The notes below the pieces were generated by a model. The model made no database searches, was not told the origin of the DNA, and saw only the letters and a program-made list of their open reading frames with translations. Positions 1 through 7,422 of a stretch of DNA of 64,000 nt are shown here, piece by piece. Position 1 is the stretch's first letter, and each line of letters starts with the position of its first letter. The DNA is from Croceibacterium soli (GTDB lineage Bacteria; Pseudomonadota; Alphaproteobacteria; Sphingomonadales; Sphingomonadaceae). The translations under genes and the position numbers were made by a program. The stretch spans positions 310,001-374,000 of the forward strand of contig NZ_WTYK01000001.1 in the NCBI RefSeq assembly GCF_009828065.1, read 5' to 3'.

Positions 1-454
1 GCCCGTCGGCGAAGCTCAGCCAGGTGCGGCGGGTGCCGGGCGCGGCCCGCTCGACCAGGTCGCGGCGGGCGAGCATAAGCGAGACATCGGTCCTCGCCGG
101 CGTCCCGGCGATCATGTTGCGAAGCCATGCCGCATCGAGCAGCGCATGGTCGGCAGTGGTCACCAGCAGCGGCGCGCCGAACCGCTCGAAGGCTAGCGCG
201 ACGCTTTCGCTCGGGCCTTGCGCGGTGGGCAGGAGAATGGCGCCGAGCCGCCGCGCTTCGGCTTCTACCGCCGGATGGTTGGCAGAGACGGCGATCCGCG
301 CAGCACCCGCTGCTTCAAGCGCCCGCACGACTCGCTCGAGCAGCGTTTGGCCTGAGACCGTGGCCAGGGCCTTGTGCGGCACGCCTTCAGCGTCCGCGAC
401 CGGATCGGCTGCTTCGGGCCGCGAACCGGCGAGCACGAGCGCGGTGAGGCTCAT
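1..454 (-). CDS. Nucleotidyltransferase family protein (MobA-like GT-A fold), 3' end outside the window
   Basis: This gene runs off the left edge, so only about 151 N-terminal residues are visible. The N-terminus MSLTALVLAGSRPEA is a variant of the nucleotide-binding loop of GT-A nucleotidyltransferases, followed by a conserved-type lysine in VPHKALATVSG and, near residue 100, PLLVTTADHALLD, which matches the metal-binding D-containing strand of the fold. The ATG overlaps the stop of the upstream gene in an ATGA arrangement, so it is translationally coupled to the Tam41-like and diacylglycerol-kinase-like genes. Family knowledge says such enzymes transfer CMP, GMP or UMP to a phosphorylated alcohol or cofactor; the neighbouring CDP-alcohol phosphotransferase makes a CTP:phospho-alcohol cytidylyltransferase an attractive but unproven role. 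The glycine-rich loop is reduced (LAGSRPEA rather than LAGGxGxR), which may mean altered activity. Confidence 0.75.
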   Translation of the reverse strand, partial: MSLTALVLAGSRPEAADPVADAEGVPHKALATVSGQTLLERVVRALEAAGAARIAVSANHPAVEAEARRLGAILLPTAQGPSESVALAFERFGAPLLVTTADHALLDAAWLRNMIAGTPARTDVSLMLARRDLVERAAPGTRRTWLSFADG

Positions 455-1347
455 CGCGCCGCCTTGCGCTCGCGCCAGACGCGCCACAGCACGCCCGGGG
501 CGGCCAGCACGGGGTGTTTCTCGCGCCACGGCGTCAGTTCTACGCGCACGCCGGTGTGACGCTCCACTTTCCACGCGGCGTAGCGCGCCGCACCCTCGAA
601 AGTGCCCGCCGCCCGGACCAGGCGCGCGGTGTTGAGCAGCTTGCCGACCCGTCGACGCCGTCGCCACCAAGCCAGGATCCGCCGCCGCTCCGCCGCCGGC
701 ATACGCGGGGCCAGGGCCGCCCCGTCTTCGCCGAAGGGCACGCCCGCCGAACCCAGCGCGGCGCGCAGCAGGCCGGCGAAATGCTCGCGGTTCACGTCGA
801 GGATCGCGTTCTCGCGCCCCGCCTTCTCCACTCGCAACTCGGCCCGATAGGTCGCGCGGAACAGCGCCCGCCAGAACTCCTCAGCAGGGCCTCTCTCCGG
901 GCCGAGCGCCACGGCGAGCCGCGCGGCGGTACGCGCCGCCGAGGCGACCGCCTCGCTCACGGCTCCGCGCGAGGCCTCGTCGCGAGCCCAGACCAGTGCG
1001 CTCGGCTGTACGAAACGCGCCCAGATCGTCGTGTCGAGCGTGTCTCCGGCGGCGGCTTCGGCGAACTTGGCCAGCGTCATCGTCGCGATCTTCGCCCGCA
1101 GCGTTTCGCCGTTCGCCTGCCACTCGCGGTACGATACGCGCGGCCACATGCCTTTCTCCGGAGTTCCCGGCAGGAGCAGGTAGTAGTCCAGCACGCCTTC
1201 GAGCGAGCCGGTGCGCAAGTTGGAGCCGTAGAACAGCACCGCCAGGGCGCCGGCTTCCTCGCCCAGCAAACGAGCCTGCGCGGCCACGGCCGGATGGACT
1301 TCGCGCGCCAGCATGGCCGCGATGCGCTGCTCGAGCGGCGCGCTCAC
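451..1347 (-). CDS. Nucleotidyltransferase-fold protein resembling Tam41/Mmp37 CDP-diacylglycerol synthase
   Basis: The protein has 298 residues and starts with GTG at 1347, overlapping the stop of the diacylglycerol-kinase-like gene as GTGA; no ATG lies nearby in frame. Residues 37-60 read AVLFYGSNLRTGS followed by LDYYLLLP, i.e. a GS motif and a metal-ligand aspartate (D54) as in the nucleotidyltransferase superfamily and, in spacing and wording, in the mitochondrial-type Tam41 family, which makes CDP-diacylglycerol from CTP and phosphatidate. A later ARFVQPS segment and an Arg-rich helix (FRATYRAELRVEKAG) fit that comparison loosely. No transmembrane segment is obvious, unlike integral CdsA enzymes. 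The Tam41 assignment is my inference from motif resemblance; the safe call is nucleotidyltransferase-like protein of unknown function in a lipid operon. Confidence 0.6.
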   Translation of the reverse strand: MSAPLEQRIAAMLAREVHPAVAAQARLLGEEAGALAVLFYGSNLRTGSLEGVLDYYLLLPGTPEKGMWPRVSYREWQANGETLRAKIATMTLAKFAEAAAGDTLDTTIWARFVQPSALVWARDEASRGAVSEAVASAARTAARLAVALGPERGPAEEFWRALFRATYRAELRVEKAGRENAILDVNREHFAGLLRAALGSAGVPFGEDGAALAPRMPAAERRRILAWWRRRRRVGKLLNTARLVRAAGTFEGAARYAAWKVERHTGVRVELTPWREKHPVLAAPGVLWRVWRERKAAR

Positions 1348-2360
1348 GGTGCGACGAGGCGGAGTTCGGGGCCCTGGAACACCCAATAGTCGCCGGGCGG
1401 GAAGGCCTCCCCGTCGAGGATGAAGCGATCCTCGATCGCGAAGCGGAAGCTCCCAGGCGAAAGCCAATGGAAGCCGAGTTTCTCGGGATCGGACGGAGTG
1501 CGGCCCACGGCGATCAGCGGCACGCGCAGCAGGCTCTTGCGGCGTGCGCGGTCGAGCACGGCCAGCTTGAGCCCCTCGCGGGCGCTGCCGAAGGGCTTCA
1601 TGCCCATCGGGAAGTTCTCCAGCGTCGAGGCCAGCAGGAGATAGCGCTCGGTTTCCTCCCCGGCGATGGGCTGGCCCTGTTCGTCGGCCAGGCGCATCGG
1701 CGTGGACCGGCGCCAGATGTTGCGCCGCCCGGCGAAAACGGCCTGACCGAGCGTCCATAGCGCCGTCACCGCCACGGCCAGCGCGTTGAACGCGCCGAGG
1801 CGGTGGGCAGACTGGCCCAGGCTGGTGGCCCGGGTGAACAGGCCCGCGCCCAGCAGGAACCCATGAACCCGCGCCTCCGGGTGGGTAGCGTCCGCCACCA
1901 CCAGCGAGCGGCGCGTGGCAAAGCTGCCGGCCCGGGCATGTTCGATGGCGTGCGCCAGGTTCCAATCGCCCGGCAGGCCCAGATCGGCCGCCAGAGCGTT
2001 CGTCTTGCCCTTCGGCAGGACGATCAGCGGCGGCCAATTGTCGCCGAAGATCGCCGCCCCGCTGGTGAGCACGTCGCGCACGGTCCCGTCCCCGCCGTCG
2101 ACGGCGAGGAAGTCGATCCCCTGCCGGGCGAAACGGTCGAGGACGCCGGCAAGCTCCTTGCGCTTGTGGGTGGTCTCGACGATCACTTCCGCCGCCGCGG
2201 GATCTTCGGCCTCGCGGCCCTTGTTGCGGTGGCTGCGGGGATTGCGCACCATGCCGACCAGCGGCACTTCGCCGGGCCGGCCTTCGCCCCGTGGGCGCCA
2301 CGGTACGGAGCCTTGCCGCGCCTCCGGCAGTTCGTGGAAGGTCTTGATGGCGCCGGTCAT
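1344..2360 (-). CDS. Diacylglycerol kinase catalytic domain (DAGK/YegS-like lipid kinase)
   Basis: This 338-residue protein belongs to the diacylglycerol/sphingosine kinase-like superfamily. The diagnostic nucleotide-binding loop GGDGT lies at residues 89-93 (FLAVDGGDGTVRD), an NPRSHRNKG motif at 40-48 replaces the usual NPxSG, and PKGKTNALAADLG corresponds to the P-x-G-T-x-N-D/A-x-A-R region. A C-terminal domain follows, as in YegS. The start at 2360 (MTGAIKTF) is preferred over the in-frame 2384 start because it avoids a tail of unrelated sequence; either is possible. It opens a three-gene minus-strand operon with GTGA and ATGA overlaps to its partners and is divergent, across 132 bp, from the CDP-alcohol phosphotransferase gene. 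It would phosphorylate a lipid alcohol, feeding the downstream nucleotidyltransferase. Confidence 0.85.
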   Translation of the reverse strand: MTGAIKTFHELPEARQGSVPWRPRGEGRPGEVPLVGMVRNPRSHRNKGREAEDPAAAEVIVETTHKRKELAGVLDRFARQGIDFLAVDGGDGTVRDVLTSGAAIFGDNWPPLIVLPKGKTNALAADLGLPGDWNLAHAIEHARAGSFATRRSLVVADATHPEARVHGFLLGAGLFTRATSLGQSAHRLGAFNALAVAVTALWTLGQAVFAGRRNIWRRSTPMRLADEQGQPIAGEETERYLLLASTLENFPMGMKPFGSAREGLKLAVLDRARRKSLLRVPLIAVGRTPSDPEKLGFHWLSPGSFRFAIEDRFILDGEAFPPGDYWVFQGPELRLVAP

Positions 2361-2492
2361 TCGATCCCGCTCTAAGGCCTGCACCGGTCCACGGCAACGG
2401 TCTGGGCAGAACCGTCCTCAGCCTGCGAGCGGCCCGGCCGGGCGCCTCGCCCGTTGCAGAAGATCGCAACCCCGCTTAAGCGCATCGCCCGC

Positions 2493-3617
2493 ATGGCCAT
2501 AAACGCTTCCGCTCCTGCCGTCGAAATCGTCGGCGCCAATCCCACGCGCCTGTGGGGGCTCGACACCGCCGAACGCACGCGACGAATCGCCGCCAAGGCC
2601 GGTCTCGGCGGGACGGGCGCACCGGTGGTGCTGGTCAACGCCGATCACGCATTCGATCCCGCCTGGCTGCGCCACGTTGCCGGTCAGCCGGGGCTGGTGG
2701 TGACGCTCGGCGGCGTGCCGGTTCTCGCCCACGCGTGCAGCGAGCACCAGGCGGCGCTGCTGCGCACCGCGATGCGCGACGGCCGGCTCCCGGACGAGGC
2801 GGAAGCCTTCGCCTTCACCGCCTACGAAGACGGCGCGGAGATCGAGAACAAGGAACTGCGGAAGCGGGAGCGCCCGTTCCTGATGGAACTGCACCCCGGC
2901 ACCGTCCGGCAGATCGAACGGGCGAGCTACTTCGGCGCCTACAAAGGCGTGACCGACATCCTGACCAAGTATCTCTGGCCGGAATGGGCGCTGTGGCTGA
3001 CGCGCCTGGCCGCCTGGCTGGGGGTCACTCCCAATACGGTGACGGCGATCGGCGCCGCGTTCTGCGTCGCCGCCACGTTCGCCTTCGCCGCCGGCGCTTA
3101 CTGGCTCGGGCTGGTGCTGGGGCTGGTGTTCATGGTGCTCGACACGGTGGACGGCAAGCTGGCCCGCTGCACGATCACCTCCAGCTGGTGGGGCAACGTG
3201 TTCGACCACGGGATGGATCTGGTGCATCCGCCGTTCTGGTGGTGGTTCTGGGCCACGGGCTTGGTCCACTGGGGGCTGGCCTTGCCGGACACCATGTTCT
3301 GGTGGGTGCAGGGCGCGATCATCGGCGGATATGTCGTCCAGCGGCTCATCGAGGGGCTGTTCATGCGGCGCTTCGGCGGCATGCACATCCACGTCTGGCA
3401 GCGGTTCGACAGCCGGTTCCGCCTGATCACGGCCCGGCGCAATCCGAACATGGTGATCCTGTTCGTGTCACTGCTCTTCGGCCGGCCGGACATCGGAATC
3501 ATTGCCGTTGCCGTATGGACGGTGGTCAGTTGCGTGGTGCACCTGGTGCGCCTCGTCCAGGCGCTCCAGCTCGCGCGCCAGGGCGGGCCCATCCGGTCCT
3601 GGCTGGCGGAGGCTTGA
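2493..3617 (+). CDS. CDP-alcohol phosphatidyltransferase with an N-terminal nucleotidyltransferase-like domain
   Basis: The 374-residue integral membrane enzyme carries the full CDP-alcohol phosphotransferase signature D217-x2-D220-G-x2-A-R225-x8-G-x3-D238-x3-D242 inside a set of hydrophobic helices (about residues 160-350). The first 150 residues are soluble; APVVLVNADHAFDPAWL resembles the metal-binding strand of GT-A nucleotidyltransferases, so the layout recalls bifunctional inositol-1-phosphate cytidylyltransferase/CDP-inositol phosphotransferase enzymes, but the glycine-rich nucleotide loop is not recognisable, suggesting a degenerate or specialised domain. The ATG at 2493 is chosen over a TTG at 2454 because it is a standard start just before conserved-looking sequence. 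The enzyme joins a CDP-activated alcohol to a second alcohol, making a phosphodiester lipid or solute; the substrate cannot be read from the sequence. HIT gene follows directly. Confidence 0.82.
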   Translation: MAINASAPAVEIVGANPTRLWGLDTAERTRRIAAKAGLGGTGAPVVLVNADHAFDPAWLRHVAGQPGLVVTLGGVPVLAHACSEHQAALLRTAMRDGRLPDEAEAFAFTAYEDGAEIENKELRKRERPFLMELHPGTVRQIERASYFGAYKGVTDILTKYLWPEWALWLTRLAAWLGVTPNTVTAIGAAFCVAATFAFAAGAYWLGLVLGLVFMVLDTVDGKLARCTITSSWWGNVFDHGMDLVHPPFWWWFWATGLVHWGLALPDTMFWWVQGAIIGGYVVQRLIEGLFMRRFGGMHIHVWQRFDSRFRLITARRNPNMVILFVSLLFGRPDIGIIAVAVWTVVSCVVHLVRLVQALQLARQGGPIRSWLAEA

Positions 3618-3618
3618 G

Positions 3619-4047
3619 ATGAACGAGACCATGCGCAAGTTCGGCTATCCGGCGACGCTGGTCAAAGCCTTCGAGCACTGGACCGTGCTGCTGCGCCCGG
3701 CGCAGCCGACGCTCGGCAGCCTCGTGCTCGCCGCGAACAGCAACGCCACCGCCTTCGGCGACCTGCCGGCCGCGGCTCACGCCGAGCTCAAGCAGGTCAC
3801 TTCGGCGATCGAGGCGGCGCTCGGCCGGTTCACCGGCTATGCCAGGATCAATTACCTGATGCTGATGATGGTGGACCCGCACGTCCACTTCCACGTGATC
3901 CCGCGATACGAAGGCACACGCAGCTTCGGCGGGCAGGATTTCCCCGACGCCGGCTGGCCCGCCGTGCCCCAGCTCGGCCAGGCCGTGACGCTCGAGGCGC
4001 CGCTGCGGGACTCCATCCGCGACGAAGTGGCCGGCCTCTTCGGCTGA
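3619..4047 (+). CDS. HIT family nucleotide-binding protein
   Basis: The 142-residue protein has the histidine-triad motif HVHFHVIPRY near residue 92, the active site of HIT nucleotide hydrolases and transferases. A GGAGG ribosome site lies about six bases before the ATG, which sits one base past the stop of the CDP-alcohol phosphotransferase, so the two form an operon. HIT enzymes cleave or transfer nucleotide monophosphates from dinucleoside polyphosphates or nucleotide-activated alcohols and sugars; in this setting it could hydrolyse a CDP-alcohol or recycle nucleotides, which is inference. It converges with the nucleotidyltransferase on the other strand. Confidence 0.85.
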   Translation: MNETMRKFGYPATLVKAFEHWTVLLRPAQPTLGSLVLAANSNATAFGDLPAAAHAELKQVTSAIEAALGRFTGYARINYLMLMMVDPHVHFHVIPRYEGTRSFGGQDFPDAGWPAVPQLGQAVTLEAPLRDSIRDEVAGLFG

Positions 4048-4059
4048 CGCCCGCGGCGC

Positions 4060-4806
4060 TCAGCGCCTGCGCGATGCCCAATCGTCGGTCAGCATGCTCG
4101 CGGCTTCGATGTCGTTGAGATAGTCGACCTCGGCCCAGCGCATGCCGGCAATCGACACGGTTCCGACTTTGGCGCTGTCGGCGATCATGTCGATCACCTT
4201 CAGGTACCAGTGCTGGACGCCTTCCGGCCGCCGCATCGCCGTACGCACGGTTTCGCGGAACAGCGCCGCGCCTTCGCCGCGAAACGCCAGGAAGCCGATC
4301 GATTCCGCGTTGGCGACGTCTTCGGCCAGAGTCTTGCCGATGCGGCGCAGGCGCTCCCCTTCGCGCTGAACCTTCATGTCGTCACTGTCGTACTGCGGCT
4401 TCACGTCGACCGTGACGGCGATCGGCCACTTCGAACCTTGCTGGACCCGCTCGACGATGTCCTGGCCGACCAGCGTGTCGCCGTTGAGGATCAGGAAATC
4501 GCCCTGCATCTGCTCGCGCACGATCCAGCACGAACCGAGGTTGTCGGCCACTTTGTAGAACGGGTTGAAGTGGGTGACGATCTCGACTCGCGGATCGTCT
4601 ATCGCCGCCAGGTGCTCGTCGACCATGTCGGTCATGAATCCGGTGACCACGTCGATGCGCTTGACGCCGCAGCGGGCCAGCATCTCGATCTGCCAGCCGA
4701 TCAGCGATCGGCCGGAGAACTCAATCAGGCACTTGGGCCGTTCGGCGGTGAGCGGCAGCAGGCGCGAGCCCTGTCCGGCGCTGAGGAGAATGGCGTGTTC
4801 GATCAT
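4060..4806 (-). CDS. NTP transferase (sugar- or phosphoalcohol-nucleotidyltransferase, LicC-like)
   Basis: The 248-residue protein is a GT-A fold nucleotidyltransferase. Residues 9-26 (LSAGQGSRLLPLTAERPK) form the nucleotide-binding loop with its conserved lysine, and GDFLILNGDTLV supplies the catalytic metal-binding aspartate. Length and wording fit the LicC/CTP:phosphocholine or CTP:inositol-phosphate cytidylyltransferase group better than the longer RmlA/GalU enzymes, but nucleotide and acceptor cannot be assigned. The ATG at 4806 lies 86 bases inside the end of the upstream glycosyltransferase reading frame, an unusually long same-strand overlap. With the glycosyltransferase and the divergent flippase it probably supplies an activated precursor for a surface glycan or phosphate-linked modification. 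Confidence 0.82.
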   Translation of the reverse strand: MIEHAILLSAGQGSRLLPLTAERPKCLIEFSGRSLIGWQIEMLARCGVKRIDVVTGFMTDMVDEHLAAIDDPRVEIVTHFNPFYKVADNLGSCWIVREQMQGDFLILNGDTLVGQDIVERVQQGSKWPIAVTVDVKPQYDSDDMKVQREGERLRRIGKTLAEDVANAESIGFLAFRGEGAALFRETVRTAMRRPEGVQHWYLKVIDMIADSAKVGTVSIAGMRWAEVDYLNDIEAASMLTDDWASRRR

Positions 4807-5935
4807 GATCGGGCGGGGTGCTTCCAGAACTGTGCCGGTGGAGCAAGTGGGCGAAGATCGCCGCATGCTCGTCGCACGCGGCGTCGATCCCATAGGGCAG
4901 CGCGGCCGCGTTGGGAACCTCCGGAAGCCGGCCGTCGAGCGCCTGTTCGAGTGCGCCTGCGAATGCCGACTCGTCGCCGAGCGGCACGGGCGGGAGCGCG
5001 CCCACATGGTGCATCAGCTCGGCCAGGGCCGGCGAGCTGGCGGTCGTGATCACCGGGCATCCGCAGGCCATCGCCTCGAGCACGGTCCCCGGCAGGTCTT
5101 CCCAGCGGGAAGACAGCGCCATGACCGCCGCGGACAAGTACTCCGGCACCGGATCGGCCACGAACCCCGCGAACTCCACCCGGTCGGCAATGCCGAGTTC
5201 CGCCGCCAGCCGCCGCAGTTCCCCTTCATCCGGGCCGTTGCCGCACAGGCGGACGGTCCAGTCGCGGTGCCGCAAGCGGGCCGCCGCGCGCAGCAGCAGG
5301 GCCTGGTTCTTCTGGCGCGAGAGACGACCGACGCACAGGATCACCGGAGGATGCGCCGGCGCTCTCCGCGCGGCATTGGCGAGCATCCGATCGCTCACGT
5401 AAGGGTTGTGCACGAAGCACGCCCGGTCCGGCAGTTCCGCGCCGAACGCGCCGATCCGCTCCACGCCCGACGGCGACAGGACCAGGATGCGCTCCGCCCG
5501 CGCGAGCGCCCGCCGGTACATGAACTTGCGCAAACGGCGCTTGCCGGCGGGTAGCCCGGCCTTGAGCAAGGGATTCGTGATCTTCGGCGCGAAAGGGCCG
5601 CCGAACCGAGCGAGCATGGCCGCCAGCGCGGCGGCAACGTTCGTGTGGTTGCCGGGGGAATGGAGCAGGCGCGGCTGGTGCGTGCGGAGGTACCGCGCGA
5701 CCGATGGGATCGCCGCGATCATGCGGGTGCCGCGTGCCCGCTTACCGGCTGTTCCAAGCGGATGAACCGAGACTTCCGGGTCGAGCAGCGGGCGGATCGG
5801 CCCCTCGTCGCGCAGCACGACTATCTCCACCGAGAGGCCGCGGCGCTGCAGGCCGTTCGCCAGCAGGCAAGCGACGCGCTCGACCCCGCCCGCACCGAAG
5901 TGGTCGAGCAGGATGGCAATGTCTGGTCGGCTCAT
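4721..5935 (-). CDS. Glycosyltransferase family 4
   Basis: The 404-residue cytosolic or membrane-associated enzyme has the GT-B fold of GT4 transferases. The N-terminal domain begins MSRPDIAILLDHFGAGGVER, the typical acceptor-domain loop, and the C-terminal donor domain has PVILCVGRLSRQKN followed by SRWEDLPGTVLEAMACGCPV, the E-x7-E nucleotide-sugar site. The start at 5935 is favoured over 6007 because the conserved domain begins there and a GAGGGA ribosome site precedes it. The last 28 residues are encoded in the overlap with the nucleotidyltransferase gene and look like low-complexity out-of-frame sequence (HSSGSTPPDHDRTRHSPQ), so the functional protein probably ends near residue 376. It would extend a lipid-linked or surface glycan; the sugar is unknown. 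Confidence 0.87.
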   Translation of the reverse strand: MSRPDIAILLDHFGAGGVERVACLLANGLQRRGLSVEIVVLRDEGPIRPLLDPEVSVHPLGTAGKRARGTRMIAAIPSVARYLRTHQPRLLHSPGNHTNVAAALAAMLARFGGPFAPKITNPLLKAGLPAGKRRLRKFMYRRALARAERILVLSPSGVERIGAFGAELPDRACFVHNPYVSDRMLANAARRAPAHPPVILCVGRLSRQKNQALLLRAAARLRHRDWTVRLCGNGPDEGELRRLAAELGIADRVEFAGFVADPVPEYLSAAVMALSSRWEDLPGTVLEAMACGCPVITTASSPALAELMHHVGALPPVPLGDESAFAGALEQALDGRLPEVPNAAALPYGIDAACDEHAAIFAHLLHRHSSGSTPPDHDRTRHSPQRRTGLAPAAAHRRTAQVPD

Positions 5936-6047
5936 CGGCGGAATGTCCCTCGCAAGCCCTGTACTAGCCGATTGGCGGCGGGCGGGGAATGGCCGCACCC
6001 GGTGCAAGGCGTCTCTCGCGCTTGCAATCGCCTTGCGCGCCGTTCAC

Positions 6048-7394
6048 ATGCGGCCGATGCCCACGCCCGAAGCGCTTGGATCGCGCTCCTTCCTCAAACG
6101 CATGCTGGGCAACACCGCCTGGCTGCTGGGGGGCAAAGGCTTCGGCGCGGTGTGCAGCCTCGTCTACCTCGCCATTCTCGCGCGTTCGCTGGGCCTGAAG
6201 GACTTCGGCCACTTCGCCCTGATCTTCGGCGCCGCCCAGGCACTGATCGCGGTGGCCGAGTTCCAGACCTGGCGCGTGGTGGTGCGGTACGGCGCGGCGC
6301 ACGTCCACGCGAAGGACTGGGCCGCGTTCGGCCGCCTCGGCATGATCGCGGGCGTGCTCGATCTGGTCGGGGCGCTGATCGGCGTCGGCATAGCCTGGCT
6401 GGCCTACTTCCATTTCCACGACGCGTTCGACCTCAACCTCGAGTACCGCGACGGCGCCTTCCTGTTTACCTGCGCGATGCTGTTCGCGCTGGTTTCCGCG
6501 CCGACCGGGATCGTGCGCGCGCTCGATCGCTTCGACATGGGGGTCTATGTCGAAGCGGTGGTGCCGGCCGGCCGCCTGATCGCGGCGGTGGCAATCTGGC
6601 TGACGGGCCCGAGCGTGTTCCGCTTCCTGATCGCCTGGGCCCTGATCGATTTGCTGGAAGCAGCGCTTTATTGGGTGATGGCCCGCCGGCTGTGTCCCGA
6701 AGCGGTGCGCCTGCGGCACTTGCGGGACTGGCGCAAAGCCAAGGAGGACAACCCCGGCATCGTCCGCTTCTTCCTGATCACGTATGCCAGCTCCACGGTG
6801 GAGGCGGCGACCAAGCAGGGCCCGCTGCTCGCGGTCGGTTATCTGGTCGGCACCCGCGCCGCCGGCCTGTTCCGCCTGGCCCACCAGCTCAGCCAGGGGC
6901 TGGGCAAGCTTTCGACCCTGCTGATGCGCGCCGCCTATGCCGAGATCAACCGCGCCAGGATCGCCGCCGAGCCGGGGGAGTTCCGCAAGCTGATCCGGCA
7001 CACGTCGCTGATCGCCGCCGGCGGCGGGGCGGTGGTGGTGGTGGTCGCGGCGCTGATCGGTGGGCCCTTGCTGGGCCTGATCGGCGGCGAGGATTTCCGC
7101 GCCGGTTACGCCATCCTCATCCCGCTGACGGTCGCGGCCTGCTTCGAGTTGGCCAGCGTGGCGTTCGAGCCGGTCCTGCATTCGACCGGCCGCGCGCGGC
7201 AGGCGCTGGCGGCCCGCTTCGTCGGGTTGCTCGCGATCCTGGCCGGGATAGCCTGGTTCGGCGGCGACGAAACCGGCGTCGAGGTGGCGCTGGCGGTCGC
7301 GATCGGCGGAGCGGTGACATACTGCGTGTTCGCCTGGCTGGCGCTCCGCTCGCTGCGAAAGCTGGAACAGCAATCCCATCCAGCGGCTGGATAG
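6048..7394 (+). CDS. Wzx-like polysaccharide flippase (oligosaccharide flippase family)
   Basis: The 448-residue protein is a multi-pass inner-membrane protein with about twelve hydrophobic segments, beginning at NTAWLLGGKGFGAVCSLVYL (residues 17-36), the usual first helix of Wzx/MATE-like flippases, and with a second half starting at FFLITYASSTVEAATKQGP. Such proteins flip undecaprenyl- or lipid-linked oligosaccharides to the periplasm. The start at 6048 is chosen over 5913 because the upstream part overlaps the divergent glycosyltransferase gene and lacks homology-like character; a second ATG lies nine bases on. Divergent placement from the GT4 gene across 112 bp supports joint control of a glycan export function. 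Confidence 0.85.
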   Translation: MRPMPTPEALGSRSFLKRMLGNTAWLLGGKGFGAVCSLVYLAILARSLGLKDFGHFALIFGAAQALIAVAEFQTWRVVVRYGAAHVHAKDWAAFGRLGMIAGVLDLVGALIGVGIAWLAYFHFHDAFDLNLEYRDGAFLFTCAMLFALVSAPTGIVRALDRFDMGVYVEAVVPAGRLIAAVAIWLTGPSVFRFLIAWALIDLLEAALYWVMARRLCPEAVRLRHLRDWRKAKEDNPGIVRFFLITYASSTVEAATKQGPLLAVGYLVGTRAAGLFRLAHQLSQGLGKLSTLLMRAAYAEINRARIAAEPGEFRKLIRHTSLIAAGGGAVVVVVAALIGGPLLGLIGGEDFRAGYAILIPLTVAACFELASVAFEPVLHSTGRARQALAARFVGLLAILAGIAWFGGDETGVEVALAVAIGGAVTYCVFAWLALRSLRKLEQQSHPAAG

Positions 7395-7422
7395 ACGTGG
7401 CCGGCACGGCTATCGTCGGGCC

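Noticed and set aside
451-2469. A single 672-residue fusion of lipid kinase region and nucleotidyltransferase
   Set aside because: The N-terminal half of that frame is out of frame with the clear GGDGT kinase, so two overlapping genes with a GTGA junction at 1344-1347 explain the sequence.
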